Assembly: GCA_024685175.1 (NCBI GenBank)
Contig: JAIKWD010000012.1
Span: forward strand, 124,001 to 188,000
Direction of reading: 5' to 3'
DNA from: Bacteroidales bacterium
GTDB lineage: Bacteria > Bacteroidota > Bacteroidia > Bacteroidales > WCHB1-69
Length of the DNA: 64,000 nt
Shown piece after piece: positions 15,773 through 26,127 of this stretch. Position 1 is the stretch's first letter. Every line of letters begins with the position of its first letter. A program made the position numbers and the translations under genes. The notes below the pieces were generated by a model that did not search any database, was not told where the DNA came from, and saw only the letters and a program-made list of their open reading frames with translations.

Positions 15773-18700
15773 ATGAAAAGAACCATCCTATTACTCGCCG
15801 TACTGCTCTGCTCGGCATTCATCGCCAACGCCCAACGATTCAACAATTTCTCCAAAGACCCCTCCAAAACAGTGGAGGAGATGAAGGAGTACTTGGGCAC
15901 AGTATCCAAGGATCGGCAAAAAGAGGCCAATGAGATGTTGGCCGAGTTTACCGAATTTTGGACCACCTCCATCGACTACGAGAACCAGTTGGCCTTCATC
16001 GAGGAAGCCAACGCGTTGTTGCGACATAAATTCCGTCCAATACCACAGTTCAGATCCTATTTTCATGCATACGCCGCTTTTGTCAGTAGCGAATATGCTT
16101 CAGAGACGGATGTCTGGGTTAAGACGGTGGAGTATATGGCCACGCACAGCATCACACAATTCCAAAGTCGTATGTTGCTCTACGAACGGTTCTTCAAGAA
16201 CCGTATTTTGAATCAAGAAGACAACGTTAAATGGGTGGTCGATGGCGACGCGGAAGTGATGGGTTTTGCAGAAGAGCCCTACTTCGACTTCAAGCGTGTC
16301 AACTTGCAAGGGCACTCCGTAAAAGACAGTCTGTTCGTGGAAGATGTATCTGGCCGCTACTACCCTGCCCGACTTATCTTTTCGGCCACACAGGGCACCA
16401 CCTATTGGGAACGCGCCGGACTGTCCGCCGACGTAAAGGCTCTCTTGGGAAAATACGACATCGACATGCGTTTCCCCAAGGTGCAGTCCGAACACGTGAC
16501 CTTCTATTATCCTAGCTTATTCGATCATCCCATCATCGGAACGGTCATCGACAAGGCAGTGCTGCCCACTTCCGAGGAAAAGGCCACCTACCCACGTTTT
16601 ATCAGCGACGACAAGACCATTGCCATCAAAAATTTATACAAAGATGTAAACTATATCGGCGGTTTTGAGTTGCGTGGCGCCTCCATTTATGGAACCTCTT
16701 CCGGAGACACTTTGGCCAACGTGACCATTATGCGAGAGGGCAAGCCTATCATCCGCGCCGCTTCAAAGAGCTTCCTCATCAGACCCACAAACCTGCTTTC
16801 AGAGGACGCTAAAGTGAGCATCTATATTGAAGAAGACTCCATCTTCCACCCCGCCGCCAACTTCCGTTTCAACAATGAGACCCAAGAACTTCTCATCTCT
16901 CGACCCAAAGAGGGTGTTGGACGTTCTCCTTTTTTCGACTCTTATCATAAACTCGACATTACCGTGGAGTCAATCCAGTGGAAAACTACGGAGAAACGTA
17001 TCGAATTCAAGCCTATTGTTGGTACTACTGGCGAACAGAGCGCCTTTTTCGAGTCGCAGAACTATTATGACGAGTCCGTGATGCACGAAATCGCCGGCTT
17101 CAACAATGTCAATCCGCTTTACACGTTATGGCAATTGTTCAATTCGGCCGGCTACGAAGATGTCACTATTGAAGATGTCATCCGTTGGTTCAACAAACCG
17201 CCTTTGGATATCAAAGCCATGATGATCGACTTTGCCGCCCGCGGCTTTATCGAATATGACGTTAACAATAACAGAATTCACTACCGTAGCAAGATTTCCC
17301 AATACCTCAACAATCAGGTTAAGAAAAAAGACTATGACTATATACGCTTAGAGTCCAAAACCCACTACGCCTCTTTAGATCTGCTCACCAACGACCTCAA
17401 GATCACGGGCTGCGAATTCTTTGTGCTCAGCGACCCTCAGATTGTCAACGTATATCCTATGAACGAGCAAATCACGGTAAAGAAAAACCGCGACATGAAC
17501 TTTTCCGGTCGCGTAATCGGTGGTTTGTTCGATTTCGTTGCTCATAACTGTGATTTTAACTATGATCGCTTCCTAGTCGACATGAATGTCATCGACACCT
17601 TGATCATGTATGTGGAGGACAAAAACGGACAGATGGACATGTATGGAGACTACCCCTTACGTCAAGTCAAAGGCCGTATTGAGGAGATTTCAGGCGTACT
17701 ATACATTGATGCCCCTGGCAACAAGTGTGGCATGACCGACTATCCCGACTATCCTATCTTCGAAGCCCGCAAGGGTGGCAAGGTGTTCTATGACCAACCT
17801 TACGTGCTCAACGGCGTATACACGCGCGACCGATTCTTCTATGCCGTCAATCGGTTCCGTATCGTCAATCTAGACAATTTCGTCATTGACTCCATGAAGT
17901 TCACCGGATCTCTGGTCTCTGGCGGCATCTTCCCTGATATAGAGGAACCCTTGAAGGTTATGCCTGACTTTTCATTCGGTTTCACCCACCACACGGCAGG
18001 TCTGCCTATGTATGGAACTAAAGGCTCTTACCAAGGAGACATCGATCTTAGCAACCTCGGACTTCGTGGTAATGGTCAAATAGACTATGTCACCTCACAT
18101 ACCATATCCGACAGTTTGGTGTTTTACCTGGATTCCACCAATGGATCTGCCAACCATCACTTGGTGGATGAGCAACAAGGAGGTGTCCAGTTCCCTCCTG
18201 CCGTGATGGACGACGGTTACTTGCACTGGGAGCCATACCGCGATCAGATGTTTGTTCACACAAGAAAGAGTCCAATGGAAGTGTTCAAGGAGACACAACT
18301 CACGGGTAACTCCAAGATCACACCGCAGGGTATGCAGGGCTCGGGCACGGTCAAATTCGGACGAGCAGACATCTCATCCCGACTTTTCGACTTCAAGCAT
18401 CATGAGATCCTTTCCGACACTGCCGACCTCAGAATCTACGACATCAGCAAAGGCGAGGATATAGCTTTTTCTACAGACAACTATAACTCCCACATCGACT
18501 TCGAAACGAGAAAAGGTAGGTTTAAAGCAAATGGCACTGCCTCGGTGGTTTATTTTGTGAAAAATGAAATCAAGGCTACCTCATCAGAATTTGAATGGGA
18601 TCCCATTGATTCCACCCTGCTCATTTTCAAATGGGACGATCCCTATAAAAACATTGACATAGACAACACACCCGCCCGTGAGTTGGTGGATATGCAGAGC

Positions 18701-20245
18701 CTGGCCAACGAGATGTACGCGGCAGATCCCACTGTCGGGTATCACTTCCCGACTTTGAGGGCCGAATTCGACTTTACGAAAAACGTGATCTACGCTCATG
18801 GCGTGCGATACATCGAAGCCGGTGACGCCGCCATCATTCCAAACCATGGTGAGGTTATCATTCGGGAAAAGGCAGCCATGGATCCCCTTCCCAAATCCCG
18901 TATAGTGGCTGGACGCCAGAACAAGTTCCACGAGTTATACGATTGCTACACTCGTATCCAGACCGCCACCAAGTTTTATGCCAATGGCTACTACGACTAC
19001 ATAGACGAGAATCAGCGAGTACAAAAACTCTATTTCGACACTGTGTATTTTAATAAGGAAACCTTTGGCGAAGCCAAGATTCCTCTGGAGAAAGAATTCC
19101 AATTCAGTGACAGATTCGGCTTTAGCGGTCGTGCAGAGTTACACAGCACACAACCGTTCCTGTCATACTTTGGTGGCGTGGAGATTCGCCATGGCTGCGA
19201 CACGATCTACCATGCTCCTATGAAGATTCTACAACAGGTCGATCCCAACAACATCATGCTTCAGGTTCACGATCGCACTAAGGATATTAACGACAGAAAA
19301 GTAGTGGTTGCCATCACTTCTTCCAACAAGACAGGGCGAATTTACACCGCGTTCGGCGAAGCCAAGGACGAGTTTAATGATGCAGAATACATCAACGTGT
19401 TCGGCTACATCACCTACGACAAGGAGACGCACGAATTCAAGGCTGCCTCGCTGGAGAAACTGCAAGACCCGACCGTCCCCGGCAACATCATCACACTGAA
19501 CACGGATGACTGCATTGCCACAGGTACCGGCACCATCGATATGGGTGCCAAGTTGGGTCGCGTGGACTTTGTCACCAACGGTACCATTGTCAACTATATG
19601 ATGGCCGACTCTGCCGAGATGCATCTCACCACGTCCATTGACTTCTTCTTCAACGACGAGTCGATGCGCAATCTCAACAAGGCCTTGGAGAACAGCACCA
19701 CCCTTGATTTTGTGGATGTCTCCTCTGACCAAGCCTACGATATGGCCTTGTACAACATCCTTGGCAAGGCCGAGTACCAGCGTTACACCCGCAACGTGGC
19801 CCTAGGCACGCAACGTCGTCTGCCCGATGCGTTGCAGGTCAAGTTCCTGTTCTCCAACATCGACTTTGAATGGGATAAGGAGCAATCCACCTTCAAGTCA
19901 CAGACCACCCTGCCGCTTATCATCTGCGGTGCCAAGACCATCTACAAAATGGTTCCGGGCCGCATCGTGATCGAGAAGCGTGGCTCGCGCAACAAGCTCT
20001 ATCTCTACTTTGAATTTGACGACCAGTATTATTATTTCCAGTTCGACAACAACGTGGTTTCGGGTTATTCTTCCGACAAAGCCTTCAACGAGGCCATCAA
20101 GAACACGAAGCCGAAGAACAAGTCGTTGGCCCCCGACAACGACAAAGGACTGCCGTCGTTCTCCTATCGTTTGGGTAACATAGGATGGAAGAACAAGTTC
20201 GTCAAGAAGTATTACACCAATTTGGAAGAGGAAGGAGAAGATTGA
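15773..20245 (+). CDS. Giant exported beta-rich protein of unknown function (1490 residues)
   Basis: A signal peptide (LLLAVLLCSAFIANAQ) precedes a mixed N-terminal region of about 200 residues. More than 1200 residues then follow, dominated by alternating hydrophobic/polar beta strands. Some repeat loosely as GxGxVxFGRAxxxxxxFxFxxxE and FEARKGRFKANGxxxVxYFVKNEIKA. The alternation recalls OstA/LptA- or AsmA-type stacked beta structures, but no family motif is recognised. No T9SS tail or lipobox is present, so it probably stays periplasmic or on the outer-membrane inner face. Its TGA overlaps the ATG of the DAHP synthase gene by one base (TGATG), suggesting coupled translation. Function unknown. 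Confidence 0.75.
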   Translation: MKRTILLLAVLLCSAFIANAQRFNNFSKDPSKTVEEMKEYLGTVSKDRQKEANEMLAEFTEFWTTSIDYENQLAFIEEANALLRHKFRPIPQFRSYFHAYAAFVSSEYASETDVWVKTVEYMATHSITQFQSRMLLYERFFKNRILNQEDNVKWVVDGDAEVMGFAEEPYFDFKRVNLQGHSVKDSLFVEDVSGRYYPARLIFSATQGTTYWERAGLSADVKALLGKYDIDMRFPKVQSEHVTFYYPSLFDHPIIGTVIDKAVLPTSEEKATYPRFISDDKTIAIKNLYKDVNYIGGFELRGASIYGTSSGDTLANVTIMREGKPIIRAASKSFLIRPTNLLSEDAKVSIYIEEDSIFHPAANFRFNNETQELLISRPKEGVGRSPFFDSYHKLDITVESIQWKTTEKRIEFKPIVGTTGEQSAFFESQNYYDESVMHEIAGFNNVNPLYTLWQLFNSAGYEDVTIEDVIRWFNKPPLDIKAMMIDFAARGFIEYDVNNNRIHYRSKISQYLNNQVKKKDYDYIRLESKTHYASLDLLTNDLKITGCEFFVLSDPQIVNVYPMNEQITVKKNRDMNFSGRVIGGLFDFVAHNCDFNYDRFLVDMNVIDTLIMYVEDKNGQMDMYGDYPLRQVKGRIEEISGVLYIDAPGNKCGMTDYPDYPIFEARKGGKVFYDQPYVLNGVYTRDRFFYAVNRFRIVNLDNFVIDSMKFTGSLVSGGIFPDIEEPLKVMPDFSFGFTHHTAGLPMYGTKGSYQGDIDLSNLGLRGNGQIDYVTSHTISDSLVFYLDSTNGSANHHLVDEQQGGVQFPPAVMDDGYLHWEPYRDQMFVHTRKSPMEVFKETQLTGNSKITPQGMQGSGTVKFGRADISSRLFDFKHHEILSDTADLRIYDISKGEDIAFSTDNYNSHIDFETRKGRFKANGTASVVYFVKNEIKATSSEFEWDPIDSTLLIFKWDDPYKNIDIDNTPARELVDMQSLANEMYAADPTVGYHFPTLRAEFDFTKNVIYAHGVRYIEAGDAAIIPNHGEVIIREKAAMDPLPKSRIVAGRQNKFHELYDCYTRIQTATKFYANGYYDYIDENQRVQKLYFDTVYFNKETFGEAKIPLEKEFQFSDRFGFSGRAELHSTQPFLSYFGGVEIRHGCDTIYHAPMKILQQVDPNNIMLQVHDRTKDINDRKVVVAITSSNKTGRIYTAFGEAKDEFNDAEYINVFGYITYDKETHEFKAASLEKLQDPTVPGNIITLNTDDCIATGTGTIDMGAKLGRVDFVTNGTIVNYMMADSAEMHLTTSIDFFFNDESMRNLNKALENSTTLDFVDVSSDQAYDMALYNILGKAEYQRYTRNVALGTQRRLPDALQVKFLFSNIDFEWDKEQSTFKSQTTLPLIICGAKTIYKMVPGRIVIEKRGSRNKLYLYFEFDDQYYYFQFDNNVVSGYSSDKAFNEAIKNTKPKNKSLAPDNDKGLPSFSYRLGNIGWKNKFVKKYYTNLEEEGED

Positions 20246-21264
20246 TGAAGCCGATTTTGATAGCGGGACCGTGTGCTGTGGAGAGCGAAGAGCAGCTCTT
20301 TGCAACGGCAGAACAGTTGGATTCCGAGCTCAGGAGCCACGCGTTGACGTTGGATTGTTTCCGAGCCGGGGTGTGGAAGCCGCGTAGCAATCCCAACAGC
20401 TTTGCCGGTTTGGGCAAGCCAGCGTTGCCTTGGCTCGCCGCCGTGCACGCGCGGTACGGTTGGAATGTATGCACCGAGGTGCTCACTCCGCACCACGTGG
20501 AATTATGCGAGAAGGCGGGCATCACCACCCTTTGGGTGGGCGCGCGCACCGGCGTGAACCCCACCGAGGTCCAGAAACTCGCCAATGCCGTCCAACACAA
20601 ACCTTTCACCATCCTGGTAAAGAACCCTCTCGTCCCCGACCTGAAACTCTGGACCGGCAATGTCGAACGTTTCCTTAAGGCTGACGTCCATAAGGTGATG
20701 GCCGTCCATCGCGGGTTTGCCGACGGCAATGAGAACGTCTATCGCAACGCACCCTGCTGGGAAATCCCCATCGGACTGAAAGTTCAGTTCCCTGATCTGC
20801 CCATCCTGTGCGACCCGTCCCATCTCTGCGGTGACACGACGTGGATACCTCAAATCGCCCAAATCGCCCTCAACTACGGCTTCGACGGGATAATGACGGA
20901 ATGTCACTACAACCCTGAAGCCGCCCTCAGCGACGCCCAACAGCAACTCACACCAGCCCAATGGGCCCAAATGATAACCTCATTATCCTTCAAAATCAAC
21001 GCTCCCAACACTGACTTGGTAAAGCAACGCGCTCTACTTGAGAACATCGACACCCAACTCAGCCAACTCCTGGCCAAACGTATGGAAGTGGTCGACCAAA
21101 TCGCCCGTATCAAAAAGGAGAACAACTTGCCCGTGGTACAGCCGCAACAATGGCAACAAGTCAAGGAGCGCTATATCAAAGAAGGCCAAGACTCTGAATT
21201 CCGTGAATTTCTGGAACGGTTTTTGGAACTCCTACACCAAGCATCCGTCAACCGTCAACAATAA
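20245..21264 (+). CDS. Bifunctional DAHP synthase / chorismate mutase
   Basis: The protein has 339 residues. The N-terminal 260 residues form a type Ibeta DAHP synthase that condenses phosphoenolpyruvate and erythrose-4-phosphate. They hold IAGPCAVES, FRAGVWKPRSNPNSFAG, TEVLTP, WVGARTGVNP, VKNPLVPD, CDPSHLCGD and ECHYNPEAALSDA. The C-terminal 80 residues form an AroQ-type chorismate mutase helix bundle (LLENIDTQLSQLLAKRMEVVDQIARIKKENNLP). Such fusions link entry to and exit from the shikimate pathway and allow feedback through the mutase domain. The longer frame from 20185 lies within the previous gene. ATG 20245 gives the canonical MKPILIAGPC start and overlaps the upstream stop by one base. 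Confidence 0.94.
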   Translation: MKPILIAGPCAVESEEQLFATAEQLDSELRSHALTLDCFRAGVWKPRSNPNSFAGLGKPALPWLAAVHARYGWNVCTEVLTPHHVELCEKAGITTLWVGARTGVNPTEVQKLANAVQHKPFTILVKNPLVPDLKLWTGNVERFLKADVHKVMAVHRGFADGNENVYRNAPCWEIPIGLKVQFPDLPILCDPSHLCGDTTWIPQIAQIALNYGFDGIMTECHYNPEAALSDAQQQLTPAQWAQMITSLSFKINAPNTDLVKQRALLENIDTQLSQLLAKRMEVVDQIARIKKENNLPVVQPQQWQQVKERYIKEGQDSEFREFLERFLELLHQASVNRQQ

Positions 21265-21281
21265 AATATAATCTCTTATCA

Positions 21282-22883
21282 ATGAACAACAAGACCTATA
21301 GTGGTTGGATCATCTTTCTATATCTGCTGATTGCCTTCTTGTTCGGCGTTTCAGTGGCGGTCAACTTCCTGCCCTCGCGCAAGTCGACCCTTTCGTCCGC
21401 CCAGACCAACAAGTTGAACGAGGTGATGAACTACATTGATCGTTATTATGTCGATTCGGTGAATATCGATTCCATTTATGATGCTGCGATAACATTGGTG
21501 TTGCAAGGTCTTGATCCGCATTCGGCTTACGCGACGCAAGCCGAGAACAAGACGATGATGGAATCTCTGGAAGGGGCTTTTGAAGGGGTCGGTGTCCAAT
21601 TCAACATTATGAACGACACCGTGATGGTGGTGGCCACCATAGCGGGCGGTCCGGCCGAGAAGGCTGGCGTGCGCGCCGGGGATAGAATAGTGTCCGTTGA
21701 CGGAAAATCCATTATCGGCACCACTAACGAAAAGGTTTTCAAGTTGTTGCGTGGCAAGAAGGGCACCAAGGTCAAGGTGGGCGTCCGACGTCCGGGCATC
21801 AAGGATACTTATGCCTACGAAATCATCCGAGACGTAATCCCCACCTACACCGTCGATGTTGCCTACATGATGGATGACCATACCGGTTACATCAAATTAA
21901 AGGAGTTTGCCAACACTACGGTGGAGGAACTTCAGAAAGCCCTGCTTCAATTGCGCAACAAGGGTATGACTTCGCTGATTTTGGACTTGCGCGGCAATGC
22001 CGGCGGGTTCTTGGAGGCCGCCATCGGTGTCAGCGACGAGTTTTTGCCGCGCAATCGCAAAATCGTATCCGTGGAGGGCCTCAAGGTACGTCCGGAGGTG
22101 TTCCGCGCCACCCGCAAAGGCAACTTCGAGAGCGGCCGACTGGTGGTTCTCATCGACGACTTCAGCGCTTCGGCATCCGAAATCGTGGCCGGTGCCGTGC
22201 AAGACAACGACCGTGGATATATAGTGGGACGTCGTTCCTTCGGCAAAGGATTGGTGCAGAGACAGTTCGAGCTGTCCGACAAGTCCAGCATCCGTCTCAC
22301 CACCGCGCGCTACCACACACCCAGCGGCCGCTGCATCCAACGCGACTACAAAGACGGCATAGAGGCCTATTACGAGGAGATCTACGATCGCCTGGCCCGT
22401 GGAGAGATGGAGAACATTGACAGCATCAAGCAAGACACCTCCATCGCCTACAAAACCATCGGCGGGCGCACCGTCTACGGCGGCGGCGGCATTATGCCCG
22501 ACCACTTCGTGCCTTTGCACCAAGGTCACGATCTCGACGGCTACTATGCCGTGGCCAACACCTCTGCCTTAATCCAGTATGCCTTCAATTACACAAATGA
22601 GCATAAACAAGATTTGAAAAAACAGTATCCCGACATCGCCACGTTCATAGCCAAGGCAACCATCAGCGACGCCCAACTGAACCAACTATTGGCTTACTAT
22701 AAAAAACTCTCTGGAAAAGCGGCACCCACGCTTTCGGCCAATTCCCGAAAAGAACTAAAGGTATGGACCAAAGCGCTTATCGGCCGCAACCTCTTTGGCG
22801 ACGACGCCTTCTATCCCGTCATCAACCAGACCGACGAGACAATTATCAAGGCACGTCAAGTGCTAAAAGGGAAGAAACAATGA
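21282..22883 (+). CDS. C-terminal processing protease (S41 family, CtpA/Prc type)
   Basis: This 533-residue periplasmic serine protease is anchored by an N-terminal membrane segment (IIFLYLLIAFLFGVSVAV). It has a PDZ domain at about residues 90-180 (GVGVQFNIMNDTVMVV, GGPAEKAGVRAGDRIVSVDGK). The S41 core contains the catalytic dyad: Ser297 in DDFSASASEIVAGAVQD and Lys322 in GRRSFGKGLVQ, 25 residues apart as in Prc. Such proteases trim or degrade proteins from their C-terminus in the periplasm. The gene follows the DAHP synthase gene after 17 nt, and a hairpin terminator lies downstream. Confidence 0.94.
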   Translation: MNNKTYSGWIIFLYLLIAFLFGVSVAVNFLPSRKSTLSSAQTNKLNEVMNYIDRYYVDSVNIDSIYDAAITLVLQGLDPHSAYATQAENKTMMESLEGAFEGVGVQFNIMNDTVMVVATIAGGPAEKAGVRAGDRIVSVDGKSIIGTTNEKVFKLLRGKKGTKVKVGVRRPGIKDTYAYEIIRDVIPTYTVDVAYMMDDHTGYIKLKEFANTTVEELQKALLQLRNKGMTSLILDLRGNAGGFLEAAIGVSDEFLPRNRKIVSVEGLKVRPEVFRATRKGNFESGRLVVLIDDFSASASEIVAGAVQDNDRGYIVGRRSFGKGLVQRQFELSDKSSIRLTTARYHTPSGRCIQRDYKDGIEAYYEEIYDRLARGEMENIDSIKQDTSIAYKTIGGRTVYGGGGIMPDHFVPLHQGHDLDGYYAVANTSALIQYAFNYTNEHKQDLKKQYPDIATFIAKATISDAQLNQLLAYYKKLSGKAAPTLSANSRKELKVWTKALIGRNLFGDDAFYPVINQTDETIIKARQVLKGKKQ

Positions 22884-22935
22884 CAAGTATTTCTAATGTG
22901 ACTCGCCGACTTGGTTTTTCCGATCCCATTGGAAA

Positions 22936-22974
22936 AAAAAACGCGGAACCGAGATTGTCGATTCCGCGTTTTTG
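22936..22974 (+). terminator. Terminator after ctpA
   Basis: AAAACGCGGAA and TTCCGCGTTTT form an 11-bp stem, followed by T residues. It lies between the convergent ctpA and M16 genes and probably serves both. Confidence 0.85.
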
Positions 22975-22994
22975 TTGCTAAAAGCATAGAGGGT

Positions 22995-25904
22995 TTAGTA
23001 TCCGAAGATCTCCTCCAAGGAGAGCGTCGTCACTTTGCCGTATTTCTCCAAGCCTTTCAAGTCGACTTCGTCCTTGTTGCCCAGCACGACAACCGCGCGC
23101 TTCTGTCCCTTGATATAGCTCTTGTTGAAGTTCACTACGTCGTTGAGCGTCAACTTTTGGATGGCGTTGAAGTTGTCCTTGTCGGGCGAAGCCTTGAGGC
23201 CCATCCTCTCGCAAGTCAGATAGTAATAGATAATGGACATCTTGCGGGTTCTGTCGGTACGATACTTTGCGTCAATGGCGGTCTTTGCCAGGTCGAAATT
23301 GAGCTGTGACTGCGGCATATTGTCCAACAGGTCGGTGAAGGCCTCTATAGCGTCAATCAGTTTGTCGTTCTGGGTGCCGATGTGGGTCATATTATAGTTG
23401 TACTTGCCCTTCTGGCTCGGCTCCACGTAGTAGGCCGCAGCGGAGTAGGCTAAGGAGCGCTTTTCACGGATTTCTTGGAAGACGATGGAGTTCATACTGC
23501 CACCGAAATACTCGTTGTACATCTCAATTTGCGGACTCAAAGTCCAATTGGCCGGAACGGAGGTCGAGAGTTGGCGACAGAGCGACTGCTTGGCGTCGTA
23601 GTGTGCGAAATAGACCTTGTTGTCCTTCGTAGGTTGTATGTCAATGTCTGCCCCTTTCTTCATCGGTTTTTTGGCCGGATGCACACTATGCTTGTCGGCA
23701 ACCACCTTCTGCAAGTCGGAGAGACTCAAGTCGCCGTAGTAGAGGATACGTTGCGGTTGGGAGGTCATCGTCTTGATTTGGCTGATGATGTCCTGCGCTT
23801 TCAACTTCTGCAACTCGTCGTTAGTGACGAAATACTTGAACTTGTTTTCCTTGCCATAGGATGCATAAGAAAGCATTTCTTGGAAGATGTTGTTCTGGCG
23901 GGATTTGGCATCGTTACGCATTTTCAGGATGTCTCCGACGGCATTTTGGACCGACTCGTCGGAGATCTTAGGATAGTTTAGGATATCTTCCACGATGGCC
24001 ATTGCCTTCTCCATATTTTCGCTCAGACCATTGATGCTGACCGTAGTATATTCGTCGCCGAAACGGATGTTGTAGTTGCAGGCAAGGTCATACATCTCGC
24101 GGTTGATTTGGCTTAGACTGCGGTGCTCGCTTTCCAGTTGGTCGATGAATCCGTTGACAACGCTGGATTTCTTCTCATATTGGTATCCATAGTTATAGCG
24201 ATAAGCCAAGTTGAAGCGGCCGTTGTCTGTGTTCTGAACATACAATACTTCGTTGCCGTTGGCTTTGCCCTTCTTCATATCCTTGTTGAAATCGACGAAC
24301 ATCGGCTCAATAGGCTTCACTTTCATATCCTTGACCTCCTTGAGGAACGGGCTCTCCACGTCACGGTTCATCACCACAGGCGTGATTTCGGGCTTGTCGA
24401 CCTTCTGCACATTGCGTTGTTCGCCCTGACGCTTGTATACCACAACATAGTTGTTATTCTTGAAGATGCGTTTTGCAAAATCAATGACATCTTCTTTGGT
24501 GACCATACTCATATTCTCGGTCTCGTTGACAATGTCTTGCCAATCTCTGTGAGCGATGTATGCGAAAGCCATCTGCATACCACGATTTACGTTGCTCTCC
24601 AACGAGGTCATATCACTAAGTTTGCGATTGTTGATGGCAGCGGTAAGCAGGTCGGCGTCCCAGTTACCGGACTTCAGCACTTCAATTTGTTGCAGCAACA
24701 GGTCCTTCAGCTCCTCCAAGGTTTGGCCTTGTTTGGGCATACCCGTGAGGCGGAAGTAGGCGTAGTCGTTAAGGTCGCTCACACCAGAAGCAGCATATTG
24801 AGCTAATTGCTTTTGATTGATGTTCTCGTCAATGATACCGCAGGAGCCGTTCATCAAAACAGCGTCAACCATCTCGGCGAGTAGCACGTCGCGGGAGCCT
24901 GTGCCTGCGTCAATTCGGAAAGCAATCTGCACATTCTCGGGCTCAAGACCATAGACCTCAGCCGTCTTTACCTCACGAATGGGTTTTTCGTGCACGTAAG
25001 TGAAGTCGGGAACGAAACGGGGTTGGATCTTTCCGAAATATTTGTCAATCAACTTGATGGCCTCATCGGGATCAAAGTCGCCCGACATGGCGATACAGTA
25101 GTTGTTAGGCACATAATAGTTGTAAAAATGTTTGTTGATGTTGGTCAAAGAGGGATTTTTAAGGTGCTCAATGGTGCCAATAGTGGTCTGTGTTCCATAG
25201 GGATGATGCGGGAACAACATTTCGTTAAGTTTTTCGTAGGCAGTACGAGAATCTTTGGCCATATTCATGTTTTTCTCCTCGTAAACGGCTTCCAACTCGG
25301 TATGGAAAAGACGGAAGACAGGATTGGCAAAACGCTCGCCTTCAATTTTCAGCCAACGCTCCAATTCGTTGCTGGGAATGTCCTCTTGATAAACAGTCAT
25401 GTCGTTGGAGGTAAAAGCGTTGGTACCTTGTGCACCAATCATTGACATCATCTTGTCGTACTCGTTCGGAATGGCATATTTGGACGCCTCGTAGGAAACG
25501 GAGTCGATTTGGTGATAAATGGCCTTCCGTTGTGCAGGGTCGGTGGTGTGGTTATAGACCTCGTACAATGCCTCTATCTTCTTGAGCTGCTCTTGCTCTT
25601 TGGGCCAGTCGAGAGTGCCGAAGTGGGTGGTGCCTTTGAACATCAGATGTTCGAGATAGTGGGAAAGTCCCGTGGACTCGGCGGGGTCGTTCTTGCTGCC
25701 CACACGCACGGCGATGTAAGTCTGGATACGCGGTTCATCCTTGTTGACGGACATATAGACCTGCAAACCGTTGTCAAGGGTGTAGTGGATGACCTTCATC
25801 GGGTCGTTCTCGTAAGTCTTCTTGTGATAGTTTTGGGCGCTAAGGCTGACGGTCAGAAGACAACAAACCGCCATAAAGAAAGCCCGAATCAGGTTTTTTT
25901 TCAT
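22995..25904 (-). CDS. Exported M16 (pitrilysin/insulinase family) zinc metallopeptidase
   Basis: The 969-residue protein has a signal peptide (MAVCCLLTVSLSAQ). The inverted zinc motif HYLEH at residues 82-86 is followed by the distal zinc ligand in the ELEAVYEEKNMNMA segment. The full length accommodates two catalytic-type halves and two inactive-type halves of the M16 clamshell (second half about residues 520-969, with the R/Y substrate-binding EKRSLAYSAAAYY). It should degrade peptides in the periplasm or on the cell surface. The convergent partner is ctpA. No canonical -7 box is evident in the 220-nt upstream spacer. Confidence 0.93.
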   Translation of the reverse strand: MKKNLIRAFFMAVCCLLTVSLSAQNYHKKTYENDPMKVIHYTLDNGLQVYMSVNKDEPRIQTYIAVRVGSKNDPAESTGLSHYLEHLMFKGTTHFGTLDWPKEQEQLKKIEALYEVYNHTTDPAQRKAIYHQIDSVSYEASKYAIPNEYDKMMSMIGAQGTNAFTSNDMTVYQEDIPSNELERWLKIEGERFANPVFRLFHTELEAVYEEKNMNMAKDSRTAYEKLNEMLFPHHPYGTQTTIGTIEHLKNPSLTNINKHFYNYYVPNNYCIAMSGDFDPDEAIKLIDKYFGKIQPRFVPDFTYVHEKPIREVKTAEVYGLEPENVQIAFRIDAGTGSRDVLLAEMVDAVLMNGSCGIIDENINQKQLAQYAASGVSDLNDYAYFRLTGMPKQGQTLEELKDLLLQQIEVLKSGNWDADLLTAAINNRKLSDMTSLESNVNRGMQMAFAYIAHRDWQDIVNETENMSMVTKEDVIDFAKRIFKNNNYVVVYKRQGEQRNVQKVDKPEITPVVMNRDVESPFLKEVKDMKVKPIEPMFVDFNKDMKKGKANGNEVLYVQNTDNGRFNLAYRYNYGYQYEKKSSVVNGFIDQLESEHRSLSQINREMYDLACNYNIRFGDEYTTVSINGLSENMEKAMAIVEDILNYPKISDESVQNAVGDILKMRNDAKSRQNNIFQEMLSYASYGKENKFKYFVTNDELQKLKAQDIISQIKTMTSQPQRILYYGDLSLSDLQKVVADKHSVHPAKKPMKKGADIDIQPTKDNKVYFAHYDAKQSLCRQLSTSVPANWTLSPQIEMYNEYFGGSMNSIVFQEIREKRSLAYSAAAYYVEPSQKGKYNYNMTHIGTQNDKLIDAIEAFTDLLDNMPQSQLNFDLAKTAIDAKYRTDRTRKMSIIYYYLTCERMGLKASPDKDNFNAIQKLTLNDVVNFNKSYIKGQKRAVVVLGNKDEVDLKGLEKYGKVTTLSLEEIFGY

Positions 25905-26026
25905 AAAGTCGTAATAATTATGTTGTTATAAAAGATTAATAATCTATTGATTGCGTTTTTCGCGGTGCGAAAATAACAAAAATTCATCAATACCACAAAA
26001 AGCAAAACTATTAACCCCATGGATAT

Positions 26027-26034
26027 TATTTTTG
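26027..26034 (+). promoter_or_regulatory. -7 promoter element of grpE-dnaJ
   Basis: TATTTTTG matches the housekeeping -7 consensus and leaves a leader of about 90 nt before grpE. No CIRCE-type inverted repeat is seen, so heat-shock control by HrcA is not indicated here. Confidence 0.5.
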
Positions 26035-26127
26035 GCAAATTATTTGCTTAAACTAAGGCTGCAGCAATGTCATTGACAGGGCTGCTCTTTAAGTATGAAT
26101 TGTTAAATCATTATAAATAAAAACGAT

